Source: Galbibacter mesophilus
GTDB taxonomy: Bacteria; Bacteroidota; Bacteroidia; Flavobacteriales; Flavobacteriaceae
DNA length: 64,000 nucleotides
Assembly: GCF_023721415.1 (NCBI RefSeq)
Contig: NZ_JAMQVC010000004.1
Coordinates: forward strand, 62,001-126,000
Direction: 5' to 3'
Part shown: piece by piece, positions 20,416 to 34,797 of the stretch
Layout: each line of letters opens with the position of its first letter
Position numbering within the stretch: position 1 is the first letter of the stretch
The notes under the pieces: model-generated
The model's input: the letters and a program-made list of their open reading frames with translations, nothing else
Database searches by the model: none
Told to the model about the DNA's origin: nothing
Made by a program: the position numbers and the translations under genes

Positions 20416-20862
20416 CCAGTTTAATATGGTATTGTATTTCTACTACCCTATGCGAGGAAATACTTTTTTAATTTACATCGGCCGGCCTTCTGTCTGTTTA
20501 GAATCTTTGGGGTACCGCTCAGAGTTTTATTGTCGCTACTGACCATCGCTCCACTTTCTCGCTCTCAATATTCTTAAAATCCTACGTTTTGGGACTCCTG
20601 TCCATTTTATTGGCCTTGTTCCAGGCTTACTTCCCCAGCTCTTACTGTTGTTAAATCATTTTCTCCTCACTTATCTTGATGATACTTATCCAAAAGTTAT
20701 TAATTCGATACTTTAATGAAACGAATGTAATTGAAGAAAATGTAGTTGTACTACCTGAGATACTTAAATAGCCCCTTGGGATGAATTATATAACCCCTCC
20801 CATTACGTTAAACCTAGCTAAATTTAAGTATTTAATAATTTATCAACTAAAACTTATCCATT
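20416..20862. other. Intergenic region with an unexplained less AT-rich stretch
   Basis: About 447 bp. The part from about 20475 to 20650 has a base composition closer to coding DNA than other spacers here, but no reading frame longer than about 40 codons and no family I recognise on either strand. The remainder is AT-rich leader of the GH30 gene. It may be a decayed gene or mobile-element remnant; this is not established. Confidence 0.4.
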
Positions 20863-23646
20863 ATGAAGTACTATTTACGTAAAGTTATTTTTTCATTCAT
20901 GGCCATATTATGGTTTATTACTGTTAAAGGACAAACAAATCCCTATACCGTCAGGGTAAATGCAGACGGCTACAAACACATCTTTGAAGGGGCTGGTGCT
21001 TCCTTTAGCAAATGGGTCGGCGACCATAATAATATGAGTGCAGCAGACCAAGATAGTGTTATGAGGTGGGCTGGAAAAGACTTGAATATGCAATATTTGC
21101 AAGATTATACAGGTATATATCCATCTGATGATCCTTCATACTACGATGCTAATGCTAATTATATAAAGACAATGAGAGCCTACAGGCCAGAGTTGAAAAT
21201 GTCTTTGGTAGTTAACAATCTTCCCGATAACCTATGTACTACCATAGATGTAAACGGGACTCCAACGAAAGCATTGGATTATACTAGAACCGGTATTTAT
21301 GATGAGGTAGCCGACTGGTACTTTAAGGCTTTAGAGGGGTATTTTGTTCGTGGAGTACCCGTAGATATTCTTAATATTGTAAATGAACCCGATCATAACA
21401 AAGACAATAAATTTTACTTGTACGGCCATGGTAACAATAAAGAAAAAGGTGTGGCTTTTTTGTTAAAGGAAGCCATACCCCGGCTCCGAACGATGGTCAA
21501 CAATCCATCGATAAATGTTCATGGGATACCTATGCCAGAAATAATGGCCTTCAGTGCGTTGAGCGCAAGGAGAACCCCAGAATGGGTGGATGAGGTGAAG
21601 AACAATTATCCAGATGCTTGGAATGAAGTTGATATCTTAAGTACACACCAGTACGCTCAAGGATCAAATAACGCTTATTTCGATCAGATGAGAAACCAAT
21701 TGGAAGGCAGAAGATTTATTCAGTCAGAAATGCATGCAGGTCGAGGGGAAGATATAGGCTACTTGGAAGATATTTTGGGACAGCGGCATTACACAGCTAT
21801 GTCGGCAGCAAATCTAGTTATTTGTGGTGTCAATGCAGGGTTGAATTCATGGTGGTACTTTTTCGTAGCCGCATCGGGAAACTACAAAAAAAGTTCCTTA
21901 ATAATTATGCCCGATGATGGTCAAAACCCATATAGAACTCATCAATATTACGCATTTAAGCAAGTGACTTCCTTACAGCCACCTAATTCGCATGTAATGG
22001 AACGTACAATCGATGGCAATGAAACAGATGATGAAGTTATTGTCTTTAGGAAACAAGGGGATAACCATGCTTACGTAACCATTGTGAATTATTCCGATCA
22101 GCCTTCTCCTGCGGAAGTGATCATCGAAAATGATAATGGAGACATATTAAAAATAAAATCCATAGAACTCCATACCACTGATGCCCAGTTGAAAGATGTA
22201 ATTACGGATTCGCAAAATTTCACTAATCAGGTTGATGAATATACATTTACAATGCCTCCATACAGCGTAAATACGTTGAAAGTTGAATTTATGGAACTAA
22301 ACAGTGCTTCTAAAATCCCTCAGTCTGCATGGAGTCTGCACTCGGTAGATAGTGAGGCCGGTAGTGATCCAGCAATAAATGCTTTTGATGGGAATCCCAA
22401 TACGATTTGGCATACTCCATGGGGAGAGAATGAAACAACATTTCCTCATCAAATATCCATTAATTTAGGGGCGACCTATAATATTTCTGAGTTTCGTTAT
22501 TTGCCACGGCAAAATGCTTCCCAAAATGGAACCATTTCGCAATATGAAATTTACCTTAGTACAGATGGTTCCAATTGGGGGAGTCCCGTAGCAAATGGAA
22601 CTTGGGCCAATTCAAAAACTGAAAAATCCTTAAATTTTACAACCACAATAGCAAAATATGTTAGACTGGTCGCCCTCAGTGAAGTGAACAATAAAGCATG
22701 GGCTTCAGCCGCTGAAATTAATCTCTACGGAACAGCAACATCTGCTTTGGAAGCCAAATATCTGTTTAATGGCGATGCCAACGATGCAACTGGAAATGGA
22801 TATGATGGAGCAATTAATGGTACAACTTTTACTACAGATGCCGTTCGTGGTCAGGTTGCTAGTTTTAATGATACCTATATACAAGTAAATAATCACGAAG
22901 GAGTTATCGGTACTAATTCCCGTACTATATCGGCATGGATAAAAACAACCGAAAATAATAGTGCTATAGTATGTTGGGGACCCAATACAAACGGAAACAA
23001 GTGGCTGTTTCGTATATATCAAGGGAAACTGCGAGTGGAAGTGAAAGGCGGACATACAATAGGTAGTACTACCATTAATGACGGTCAATGGCACCATGTG
23101 GCCTGCACTTTTGAAGATGATGGTACACCGAATGTAACCGATACCAAGCTATATGTAGATGGTCTATTTGATAATGTTTCATCATCCTCTGGACAAATTA
23201 TCAACACTTTAGGAGGAAGGGCATTACAAATTGGACAAGATCATGATAACCGCAAGTTTAGTGGGTATATGGATAATGTACATATTTATGAAAGAGTTCT
23301 CAGTGCTTCTGAAATAGCAAATGAATTTCAACAAACGCTGAGCAGTTCTTCCCAACTAAAACAGTCAAATGAATTGAAACTATCCACCTCGAGCGCAGTT
23401 GACGAAATTGGTGATTTTGAAGTTTATCCTAACCCGACCAAATCTGAATTCAACTTAAATTTTAAGAATATAAATAATGCCAAAGTGTTCGTTTATGATT
23501 TTAACGGTAGGTTAGTTCACACTGCCAACACAAGTAAACAATCAATTCATTTATCAAACCCTTTCTTATTTAAATCTGGCATGTATGTAATTAAAGTTAT
23601 TGATGATAAAAATAAAGTTTACTATAAAAAAATATTGATTGAATAG
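20863..23646 (+). CDS. Secreted clan GH-A (GH30-like) glycosidase with CBM32, LamG-type domain and T9SS sorting domain
   Basis: This protein of 927 residues has a signal peptide to about residue 23. A (beta/alpha)8 clan GH-A domain covers about 25-475. Its predicted acid/base is Glu175 in IVNEPDH and its nucleophile is Glu289 in FIQSEMHAG, a GH30-like pattern. Residues about 485-625 form an F5/8-type CBM32 (AINAFDGNPNTIWHT). Residues about 630-825 form a concanavalin/LamG-type fold (LFNGDANDATGNGYDG, GQWHHVACTF). A T9SS sorting domain ends the protein (VYPNPTKSEFNLNF). The family is likely but less certain than for the GH30 at 50765. Export by T9SS is predicted. Confidence 0.85.
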   Translation: MKYYLRKVIFSFMAILWFITVKGQTNPYTVRVNADGYKHIFEGAGASFSKWVGDHNNMSAADQDSVMRWAGKDLNMQYLQDYTGIYPSDDPSYYDANANYIKTMRAYRPELKMSLVVNNLPDNLCTTIDVNGTPTKALDYTRTGIYDEVADWYFKALEGYFVRGVPVDILNIVNEPDHNKDNKFYLYGHGNNKEKGVAFLLKEAIPRLRTMVNNPSINVHGIPMPEIMAFSALSARRTPEWVDEVKNNYPDAWNEVDILSTHQYAQGSNNAYFDQMRNQLEGRRFIQSEMHAGRGEDIGYLEDILGQRHYTAMSAANLVICGVNAGLNSWWYFFVAASGNYKKSSLIIMPDDGQNPYRTHQYYAFKQVTSLQPPNSHVMERTIDGNETDDEVIVFRKQGDNHAYVTIVNYSDQPSPAEVIIENDNGDILKIKSIELHTTDAQLKDVITDSQNFTNQVDEYTFTMPPYSVNTLKVEFMELNSASKIPQSAWSLHSVDSEAGSDPAINAFDGNPNTIWHTPWGENETTFPHQISINLGATYNISEFRYLPRQNASQNGTISQYEIYLSTDGSNWGSPVANGTWANSKTEKSLNFTTTIAKYVRLVALSEVNNKAWASAAEINLYGTATSALEAKYLFNGDANDATGNGYDGAINGTTFTTDAVRGQVASFNDTYIQVNNHEGVIGTNSRTISAWIKTTENNSAIVCWGPNTNGNKWLFRIYQGKLRVEVKGGHTIGSTTINDGQWHHVACTFEDDGTPNVTDTKLYVDGLFDNVSSSSGQIINTLGGRALQIGQDHDNRKFSGYMDNVHIYERVLSASEIANEFQQTLSSSSQLKQSNELKLSTSSAVDEIGDFEVYPNPTKSEFNLNFKNINNAKVFVYDFNGRLVHTANTSKQSIHLSNPFLFKSGMYVIKVIDDKNKVYYKKILIE

Positions 23647-23678
23647 AAATAAGTTTTCAAACAAAAAAAAGTTAATAA

Positions 23679-24210
23679 TCCTCGGGGCAAGCCCCGAGGC
23701 ATTAGTTTAGAAAAGATTCAATTGAATGTCATTGTCTTTGTGTAAAATCTGATAATCCTTCTCGGTTCCTTGATTTTTTACATATGCAGCTATTACTTTC
23801 TCACTACTATGCCTTCCCACTGTATTAATGTAGAATCCACTGCCCCAAAAGGCTCCACCCCATAATGCTCGTTTAACACCAGGGGCTTGGGAAAAAATTT
23901 CCCTAGCAGTAATGCTTTTTATTGTTCTTGCAATCTTTGTGGGGCTATAGGTGGGAACACTTTGTAGCAGAAAATGAACGTGATTCCTGTCAGAACCTAT
24001 TTCCAGAATGTGAATTTCATATCTTTTCTCGATTTCAATACAGGTCCTTTTTAGTATGCGATCAACTTTTCGACTCAATACAAATCGACGATACTTTGCA
24101 GAACATACCAAATGGTAAAGCAACAAAGATACATTATGACTTTTATGAAAATGCTTACTTGAGCTCACGCTCAAAGATTACTATTTTTTTCGTACGAGGC
24201 AAGCCTCGGG
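23679..24210 (-). mobile_element. IS200/IS605-type insertion element with hairpin ends
   Basis: A single tnpA gene is bounded by related subterminal hairpins, CCTCGGGGC-AA-GCCCCGAGG at 23680-23699 and CGAGGC-AA-GCCTCG at 24195-24208. That is the arrangement of IS200-type elements moved by single-strand transposition. No TnpB/IscB gene and no target duplication is expected or seen. It sits between convergent PUL genes and disrupts no gene. Exact cleavage sites were not determined. Confidence 0.75.
23707..24174 (-). CDS. tnpA: IS200/IS605 family transposase TnpA (HUH-Y1)
   Basis: This protein of 155 residues has the usual length of the family. It carries the HUH motif HVHFLLQ and a downstream catalytic Tyr in GFYINTVGRHS. 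Conserved HNVSLLLYHLVCSAKYRR is near the start. There is no ATG at the expected place: translation probably begins at TTG 24174, or at GTG 24168. The enzyme would cut and rejoin single-stranded element ends at the flanking hairpins. The reading frame is intact. Confidence 0.9.
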   Translation of the reverse strand: MSVSSSKHFHKSHNVSLLLYHLVCSAKYRRFVLSRKVDRILKRTCIEIEKRYEIHILEIGSDRNHVHFLLQSVPTYSPTKIARTIKSITAREIFSQAPGVKRALWGGAFWGSGFYINTVGRHSSEKVIAAYVKNQGTEKDYQILHKDNDIQLNLF

Positions 24211-24225
24211 GTATTTACCCTCCTA

Positions 24226-24265
24226 GAATAAAAAAGCCTACTTAGCAATTTGCTAAGTAGGCTTT
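24226..24265 (-). terminator. Terminator of the six-gene sulfatase/GH operon
   Basis: A 16-bp inverted repeat (24233-24248 with 24250-24265, core GCCTACTTAGCAA) lies just downstream of the last sulfatase gene. Read on the minus strand it is followed by a run of T. It marks the end of the operon that begins at 34797. Confidence 0.88.
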
Positions 24266-24288
24266 CTAACCTCAAAATAGTAAACAAA

Positions 24289-25746
24289 TTATTTACGCAC
24301 TCGGCGTTCGTTTTCGGGTCTGTTTTTAAAAGCAGGGTCCCAAACGCCTTTATAGCGTACTTTTTCATTTAACATAAGTTGCTTATGAATGTGGTAGGTA
24401 ACATCCATCCATTGGTTTCCTTCGTCCCACAAAGGTTGTATTAATTCGGACTTCCAAGAATTATAAGTATTTAAAAGCTCTTCAAATTCCTCAGGTTTTT
24501 TCTTCGATAAGTCGGTAGTTTCCCCAAGGTCATCTTTTAAATTATACATTACCGAGCCAAAACCATCAAGGTTGATAAGTTTGTAATCCCCTATTCTAGC
24601 CGCAGAATTTTCAAGTTTTTTCCAAAATAATTTATCGTGCGGGTCACCTTGTTTTTTACCAGTGACATAGGGCAGTAAATTGGCTCCATCCAATTGTAAA
24701 TCTGCTGAAGGTTCAATACCTGCCGCTGCTAAAGAGGTGGTAAAAATATCAAGGGAAGAAGATAATCCGTCAAAAGTTTGTCCACCTTTTATAGCCTTAG
24801 GCCAGCTAACCACAAAAGGTACCCGGTGCCCACCTTCAAATTCATTACCTTTCCATCCTTTTAGCGGGCCTTCTTTAGATTGATTGTTATGAGCACCACC
24901 GTTATCGCTTAAAAAATAAATAAGAGTATTATCCAATTCGTTCAATGCTTCCAACTTATCTACTAGCTTCCCCACATTCTCATCCAAAGACCATGTCATA
25001 GCCGCCAATTCCTTTCGGGGATGCTCTTTAAACTTCTCCAGATCCTCTTCTTTAGCATGCATAGGCGTATGAACCGCGTTATAGGCCAAATACATAAAGA
25101 ATGGTTTATCGCCACTTTCTTCTGCAAATTTCACTGATTGATCCCCCAGAACATCGGTCATATATCCTTCAAAAACCACCCTCTCCCCATTGTGCTGTAG
25201 CATTTTATCTTCAGAAGGGTTTTTAATAGGAAAATAAGAACGGCTTCCAGTTAAAAAGCCATAAAACTCATCAAAACCTCTCTGGTTGGGTTGGTCGGAT
25301 TTATCGTTCCCCAAATGCCATTTACCCAAAGCATAAGTATTATAACCATTATCTTTAAAAACATCTGCCATGGTTTGTACATCATCGCTTAAGCCTATCC
25401 CTCCAGTTCCGTTGGCCTCAAAACCAAAACGCTGTTGGTATTTCCCGGTCATTAATCCAGCCCTGGAAGGCGCGCATACCGTAGAACTCACGTGAGCGTC
25501 GGTAAATGTAACCCCACGAGCTGCCAAAGCATCTAAATTGGGGGTCTGCAAGTCTTCGCTACCCATAAAACCAAAATCAATATAGCCAGCATCATCTGCC
25601 AATATTATAATTATATTTGGTTGGTTGGATGATTCTATTATAGAAGTACTTTCCGCTACGTCTTTATCCTTTTTTGGATTCTCTTTACAAGAGAAAAGAA
25701 TGCTCACTATGCAAGGTAAAACCCACTTAGTATATTTATTTTTCAT
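24289..25746 (-). CDS. S1-type sulfatase, lipoprotein
   Basis: This protein of 485 residues has the lipobox Cys at residue 20 (SILFSC). The metal strand is NIIIILADDAG (about residues 44-54). The formylglycine signature CAPSR has Cys91. LSDNGGAHNN and KWHLG complete the active-site set. It is the last gene of the six-gene operon, 22 bp after the preceding sulfatase, and is followed by a strong terminator. It is predicted to be membrane-anchored and to remove sulfate esters from galactan oligosaccharides; the substrate is inferred from context only. Confidence 0.92.
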   Translation of the reverse strand: MKNKYTKWVLPCIVSILFSCKENPKKDKDVAESTSIIESSNQPNIIIILADDAGYIDFGFMGSEDLQTPNLDALAARGVTFTDAHVSSTVCAPSRAGLMTGKYQQRFGFEANGTGGIGLSDDVQTMADVFKDNGYNTYALGKWHLGNDKSDQPNQRGFDEFYGFLTGSRSYFPIKNPSEDKMLQHNGERVVFEGYMTDVLGDQSVKFAEESGDKPFFMYLAYNAVHTPMHAKEEDLEKFKEHPRKELAAMTWSLDENVGKLVDKLEALNELDNTLIYFLSDNGGAHNNQSKEGPLKGWKGNEFEGGHRVPFVVSWPKAIKGGQTFDGLSSSLDIFTTSLAAAGIEPSADLQLDGANLLPYVTGKKQGDPHDKLFWKKLENSAARIGDYKLINLDGFGSVMYNLKDDLGETTDLSKKKPEEFEELLNTYNSWKSELIQPLWDEGNQWMDVTYHIHKQLMLNEKVRYKGVWDPAFKNRPENERRVRK

Positions 25747-25768
25747 CTTTTTAGTATTATTTAGTTTA

Positions 25769-27223
25769 TTAATTATTTTTAATTTGCTTTCTATATTCTA
25801 AGCGTTTTTTGATGTCGAATTTTTCATCATACTCTGGATTTTTTTCCTTCGGAATAGGGGCATTCATTTCAATACGCCACTCATTAAGCTCCTGCAATAA
25901 TTCTGAAGTTTTTTCGGGATGTTGTTGTACCAAATTATTTCGCTCCCCTATATCGTCATTAAGATTATACAACTCTACGGAATTATCTTCAAAATATTGA
26001 TGAAGTTTCCAATTCCCGCGGATAATTACCGAACCCGGCCGCGTTCTAAACAAAGGGTCCCGACCATCATCTTTTACAGGATTATAGGCCTGAAGGTAAA
26101 TGGGAAAGTGAAAAAATAACGGTCTCTTTGAAAGTTTCTCCCCATTAAAAATAGGCATTAGGGAAACTCCATCCAGCTTAAAATCCTTAACAGGAATTCC
26201 TGCTACTTCCAGTAAGGTAGGAAAAATATCTAAGTTGGAAATAGGGGTTTCATTTCTAGTATTTGGCGCAACCACCCCATCCCATCTTACGATATACGGC
26301 ACCCTAATTCCACCTTCATAATAAGAACCTTTACCGCCTCGTAATGGTTTTTGACTACTGGTATCTGCAATACCTCCGTTGTCTGAAGTAAAAATTATTA
26401 GTGTATTTGCAAGCAATCCGCTTTCTTTGAGATAGTTTAATATCTTACAGATATTGGTATCTACGGTTTCTATCATCCCTGCATATACCGCATCATTCTG
26501 AAAAGGGTTACCTTTTTTACTGGTATATTTATCCTTTAACTCCGGAAATGTTGCTAATGGGTTGTGCACTGCATAGTACGGAAGGTAAACAAAGAAAGGT
26601 TCTCCAGAAGTGTTTTTCATAAAATTGATGGCTTCATCTGTTAACCTATTGGTAAGGTTTTCGCCTTTCGGGCCATATTCCATATTTGGCACATTGTAGG
26701 GAGAAAAATAACCATTTTTACCTGGTCCTCCATTTTTACCTCCTGCTACATTTACATCGAAACCCTGTGTTTTCGGATCTTCCCCCAAATGCCACTTTCC
26801 AAAAGTGGCCGTAGTATACCCTTTATTTTTCAAAGCTTCTGCAATGGTTATAATAGAATCTGGTAACACCGTTTTATTAGGTGTTGGAACAAGCTTTCGA
26901 AAACGCTTGTTCCCCCTATCTGAATTTCCTACAGTGTAAATTTCATGTCTAGGTGTATTTAAACCGCTCATTAAGCAAGCCCTGCTGGGGGCACAGTTAG
27001 CAGCCCCTGCATACCCTCTTGTAAGAGTGAGCCCATTGGCTGCGAGTTCTTTAATATGTGGAGTTTCATAAAACTCACTCCCATATGCTTCGGTGTCTTT
27101 ATAGCCTAAATCGTCTACGTTAATAAAAACTATATTGGGCGTTTTTTCTTCCTGTGCCGATAATCCCGAAGAAAAAAAAAATACGATAATAAAACTACTA
27201 AACAGGCGGCTGGTTTTAATCAT
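25769..27223 (-). CDS. S1-type sulfatase
   Basis: This protein of 484 residues has a signal peptide ending near GLSAQ. The metal strand is NIVFINVDDLGY (30-41). The signature CAPSR has Cys77. The TFGKWHLG and TSDNGG motifs are intact. It is 27 bp after the preceding sulfatase and in the same operon. Its sequence is clearly distinct from the neighbouring sulfatases, which suggests different sulfate positions rather than recent duplication. Confidence 0.92.
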   Translation of the reverse strand: MIKTSRLFSSFIIVFFFSSGLSAQEEKTPNIVFINVDDLGYKDTEAYGSEFYETPHIKELAANGLTLTRGYAGAANCAPSRACLMSGLNTPRHEIYTVGNSDRGNKRFRKLVPTPNKTVLPDSIITIAEALKNKGYTTATFGKWHLGEDPKTQGFDVNVAGGKNGGPGKNGYFSPYNVPNMEYGPKGENLTNRLTDEAINFMKNTSGEPFFVYLPYYAVHNPLATFPELKDKYTSKKGNPFQNDAVYAGMIETVDTNICKILNYLKESGLLANTLIIFTSDNGGIADTSSQKPLRGGKGSYYEGGIRVPYIVRWDGVVAPNTRNETPISNLDIFPTLLEVAGIPVKDFKLDGVSLMPIFNGEKLSKRPLFFHFPIYLQAYNPVKDDGRDPLFRTRPGSVIIRGNWKLHQYFEDNSVELYNLNDDIGERNNLVQQHPEKTSELLQELNEWRIEMNAPIPKEKNPEYDEKFDIKKRLEYRKQIKNN

Positions 27224-27250
27224 AATCCAAACAATTACAATATTTAAAAT

Positions 27251-28783
27251 TTACTTTCTTGTAGGTTTCTCTAAAACTTTTTCTAAATATGCTGCCATCT
27301 CTTTGACCATTTCAGGGTGGGATTCTGCAATATTTTGAGTTTCCCCAGGATCTTTATCCAAATTAAAAAGCATGGGAACCGTACTATACCCAGGGTCTAC
27401 AAACTTATTTTTAATCCATTCAGGTAGTTTGTCGGATTTCTTAGGGTGGATGTATTTGTAGTTTCCTTTTCGTATTCCGTAGGCATAGGCTTGCTCAAAC
27501 AACATTTCCCTTCCTTTTTGAGATTTCCCCAACCACGCGTCTAGCAAGTTTTCACTGTCGGGGGCATCTGCCTTTTTCAGTTTTTGCCCTACCAATGCTG
27601 CTAGGGAGGCATACAAATCTACTTGCGATAAAAGCGCATTGCTTGTACCCGGTTGTATTCCTGCTGGCCAAGAGATCACCGTTGGCATTCGGGTACCAGC
27701 TTCGTATACCGAATATTTAGAACCTCTATATGGCCCGCCCGGATTGTGCTCCCCAAGCAATTCAATAGCATAATCTAGATATCCATCATCTAAAATAGGC
27801 CCATTATCACTACTGAAAATAATCATGGTGTTTTCTTTAATACCATTCTTATCTAATTGTTTCATAATCTCCCCAACACACCAATCCATTTGTGTAATAA
27901 CATCGCCACGAGGTCCCATTTCACTGGACTCTACAAACTTTTTATTGGGTGTTCTTGGTTGATGAATGTCATGTAACGAGAAAAACAGGAAAAAAGGATT
28001 TTCTTTATGTTTATCTATAAAATGAGTAGCCTTATCCGTTAATACAAAAGGAATGTTTTCATCTATCCACAAGGCATTCTCTCCCCCTTTCATATACCCA
28101 ATTCTACTAATTCCATTGGTAACCGAAGAAGCGTGTTGATCATCTGCATGCTGCTTTAACAATTCAGGATGCTCTCTCCCTACAGGATATCCTCCGGGAA
28201 TATTTTTCTTATAATCTACCGTTATTGGGTCTTCCTTTTCCAAACCAACTACTTCTTGATTTTCCATAAATACCGTTGGCACCCTGTCTCCAGTGGCGGG
28301 TATTAAAAAGCTATAATCAAAACCTACTTCTTTTGGTCCTGGGGTTACTTTAGTGTTCCAGTTTACATTACCATCACCTAACCCCAAATGCCATTTTCCC
28401 ACAACACCTGTTTTGTAGCCAGCATCTTTTAGCATATCTGGTAGCGTTCTCATTTCAGTATCTATAATTAGCGGGGCATCTCCTGCCAAAATAGCCGCTT
28501 TACCACGAAAAGCATAACTTCCTGTAAGCAACGAATAGCGTGAAGGTGTACAGGTAGCTGCTGAAGAATGTGCATCGGTAAAATTAATACCGTTGGCCGC
28601 CAGGGCATCTACATTTGGGGTCTTTACCCCTACAGCACCGTTTACCCCAAGATCGCCAAACCCTAAATCGTCTACGTAAATAATCACGATGTTTGGGTTC
28701 TTCTTCTTTTGAGCATTAACACTTGCAAAACATATCGTTATTAATAGTACCCATGCTATTTTATGCAGTATCGAATTTTTCAT
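27251..28783 (-). CDS. S1-type sulfatase (arylsulfatase A-like)
   Basis: This protein of 510 residues has a signal peptide ending near ASVNAQ. The metal strand is NIVIIYVDDLGFGD. The signature CTPSR has Cys78, and the VGKWHLG and SSDNGP motifs are intact. YSLLTGSYAFRG after the signature is typical of the arylsulfatase A-like branch. It starts 9 bp after the GH43 stop in the six-gene operon. Confidence 0.92.
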   Translation of the reverse strand: MKNSILHKIAWVLLITICFASVNAQKKKNPNIVIIYVDDLGFGDLGVNGAVGVKTPNVDALAANGINFTDAHSSAATCTPSRYSLLTGSYAFRGKAAILAGDAPLIIDTEMRTLPDMLKDAGYKTGVVGKWHLGLGDGNVNWNTKVTPGPKEVGFDYSFLIPATGDRVPTVFMENQEVVGLEKEDPITVDYKKNIPGGYPVGREHPELLKQHADDQHASSVTNGISRIGYMKGGENALWIDENIPFVLTDKATHFIDKHKENPFFLFFSLHDIHQPRTPNKKFVESSEMGPRGDVITQMDWCVGEIMKQLDKNGIKENTMIIFSSDNGPILDDGYLDYAIELLGEHNPGGPYRGSKYSVYEAGTRMPTVISWPAGIQPGTSNALLSQVDLYASLAALVGQKLKKADAPDSENLLDAWLGKSQKGREMLFEQAYAYGIRKGNYKYIHPKKSDKLPEWIKNKFVDPGYSTVPMLFNLDKDPGETQNIAESHPEMVKEMAAYLEKVLEKPTRK

Positions 28784-28792
28784 TCTGTTTAC

Positions 28793-29935
28793 TTATTTAT
28801 CAAAAAAATCCAGTTTCCACTCGTTGTACCATTTCAAAATAGGTTTGCCATCTTCAAATTGTACGGGTAACCAAATGTATCTTCCATCGATTGGGTTTTT
28901 AGGCGTCCATCTATCCGCCATAAAAATAAAAGCATCTTTTTTTCCTACAACGGGCAGCACATAAGTACTCTGACTTCTGAAAGTGGTTTCCTTTTCTTCT
29001 TCTGAACCCCGAACAGGATTCCCTAAGGATTTCCAAGGCCCCAACATACTATCTGCCATTGCAGATCTAGCTGGGTTGGGATCCCATCCTGTTAAACCAG
29101 AACTAAACATATAGTATTTGCCGTCCTTTTTAAAAATAGCTGGAGCCTCGTTGTTCCCTCCTGGAAACACTCTTACATATTCATTGGATAAGGAAAGGTA
29201 ATCATCGGTTAATTTGGAAATAATCAGTGTCCCATTCTCTTCTGATGCCGTGATATGATAAGCTGATCCATCCTCGTCTTTGAACAAAGTCATATCCCTA
29301 GACATCTGTCCGCCTTCAAAATCCCTCAAGAAGTACACCCCGTGCTTAGACCTTTGTCCCCATTTTAAATCTTCTTTTTTTGCATACGTTTCTGCATGGG
29401 CTTTTTCTTCTTCTGAAAAGTTTTTGGGCCATACCCCTGGATGCATACGGAAGCTATCTATATATTCATAAGGCCCCGTAATGTTGTCTGAGACCGCAAC
29501 ACCCGTAAGTGCTGCTTTATAACCTTGCCCCTTCAGTTCATGATGAAACCATAGGACATACTTATTGGTTTTATCATTATAAATTACTTTTGGGCGCTCT
29601 AATACCGAGCCTTTTTGCAATTTAGACGAAGTGTCTTCCTTCATTTTAAGGGCTACACCTTCATCTTTCCAATTGTAAAGATCTTTAGAGGAATACACAT
29701 GCACTCCCACAAGCGCTTGGTTGTTGTTTCCTTTGTGTTCACCAAACCAATAATAGGTATCGTTAACAACAGTAATCCCCCCACCGTGAGCGTTAATGTG
29801 TACTCCGTTATTGTCTTCCCAAATTTCCCCAGGTTGAAAACTTTTATAATCAGTTTGTGCGAAAGTTAAGGTTACACAACACATGGTAAGGAGTTGGAAT
29901 AATCTTCTGCTTAGCTTCATTTGTTTTATATTCAT
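28793..29935 (-). CDS. GH43-family glycosidase, exo-beta-1,3-galactanase-like
   Basis: This protein of 380 residues is a signal peptide plus a single GH43 beta-propeller. An alternative ATG at 29920 gives a tighter signal (KLSRRLFQLLTMCCVTLTFAQ). The block GEIWEDNNGVHINAHGGGI and YYWFGEHKG match the GH43 branch that includes exo-beta-1,3-galactanases. ERPKVIYNDKTNKYVLWFHHE and EAPAIFKKDGKYYMFSSGLTGW follow. It is related to the catalytic domain of the protein at 15256 but lacks CBM and T9SS modules, so it is probably periplasmic. It sits between GH2 and sulfatase genes of one operon. Confidence 0.88.
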   Translation of the reverse strand: MNIKQMKLSRRLFQLLTMCCVTLTFAQTDYKSFQPGEIWEDNNGVHINAHGGGITVVNDTYYWFGEHKGNNNQALVGVHVYSSKDLYNWKDEGVALKMKEDTSSKLQKGSVLERPKVIYNDKTNKYVLWFHHELKGQGYKAALTGVAVSDNITGPYEYIDSFRMHPGVWPKNFSEEEKAHAETYAKKEDLKWGQRSKHGVYFLRDFEGGQMSRDMTLFKDEDGSAYHITASEENGTLIISKLTDDYLSLSNEYVRVFPGGNNEAPAIFKKDGKYYMFSSGLTGWDPNPARSAMADSMLGPWKSLGNPVRGSEEEKETTFRSQSTYVLPVVGKKDAFIFMADRWTPKNPIDGRYIWLPVQFEDGKPILKWYNEWKLDFFDK

Positions 29936-29941
29936 CCTACC

Positions 29942-34797
<4,856 letters not shown>

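Noticed and set aside
20856-20861. ATCCAT directly before the GH30 start codon
   Set aside because: It has no partner 21 bp away and no -7 box, and its position at the start codon makes an operator role implausible.
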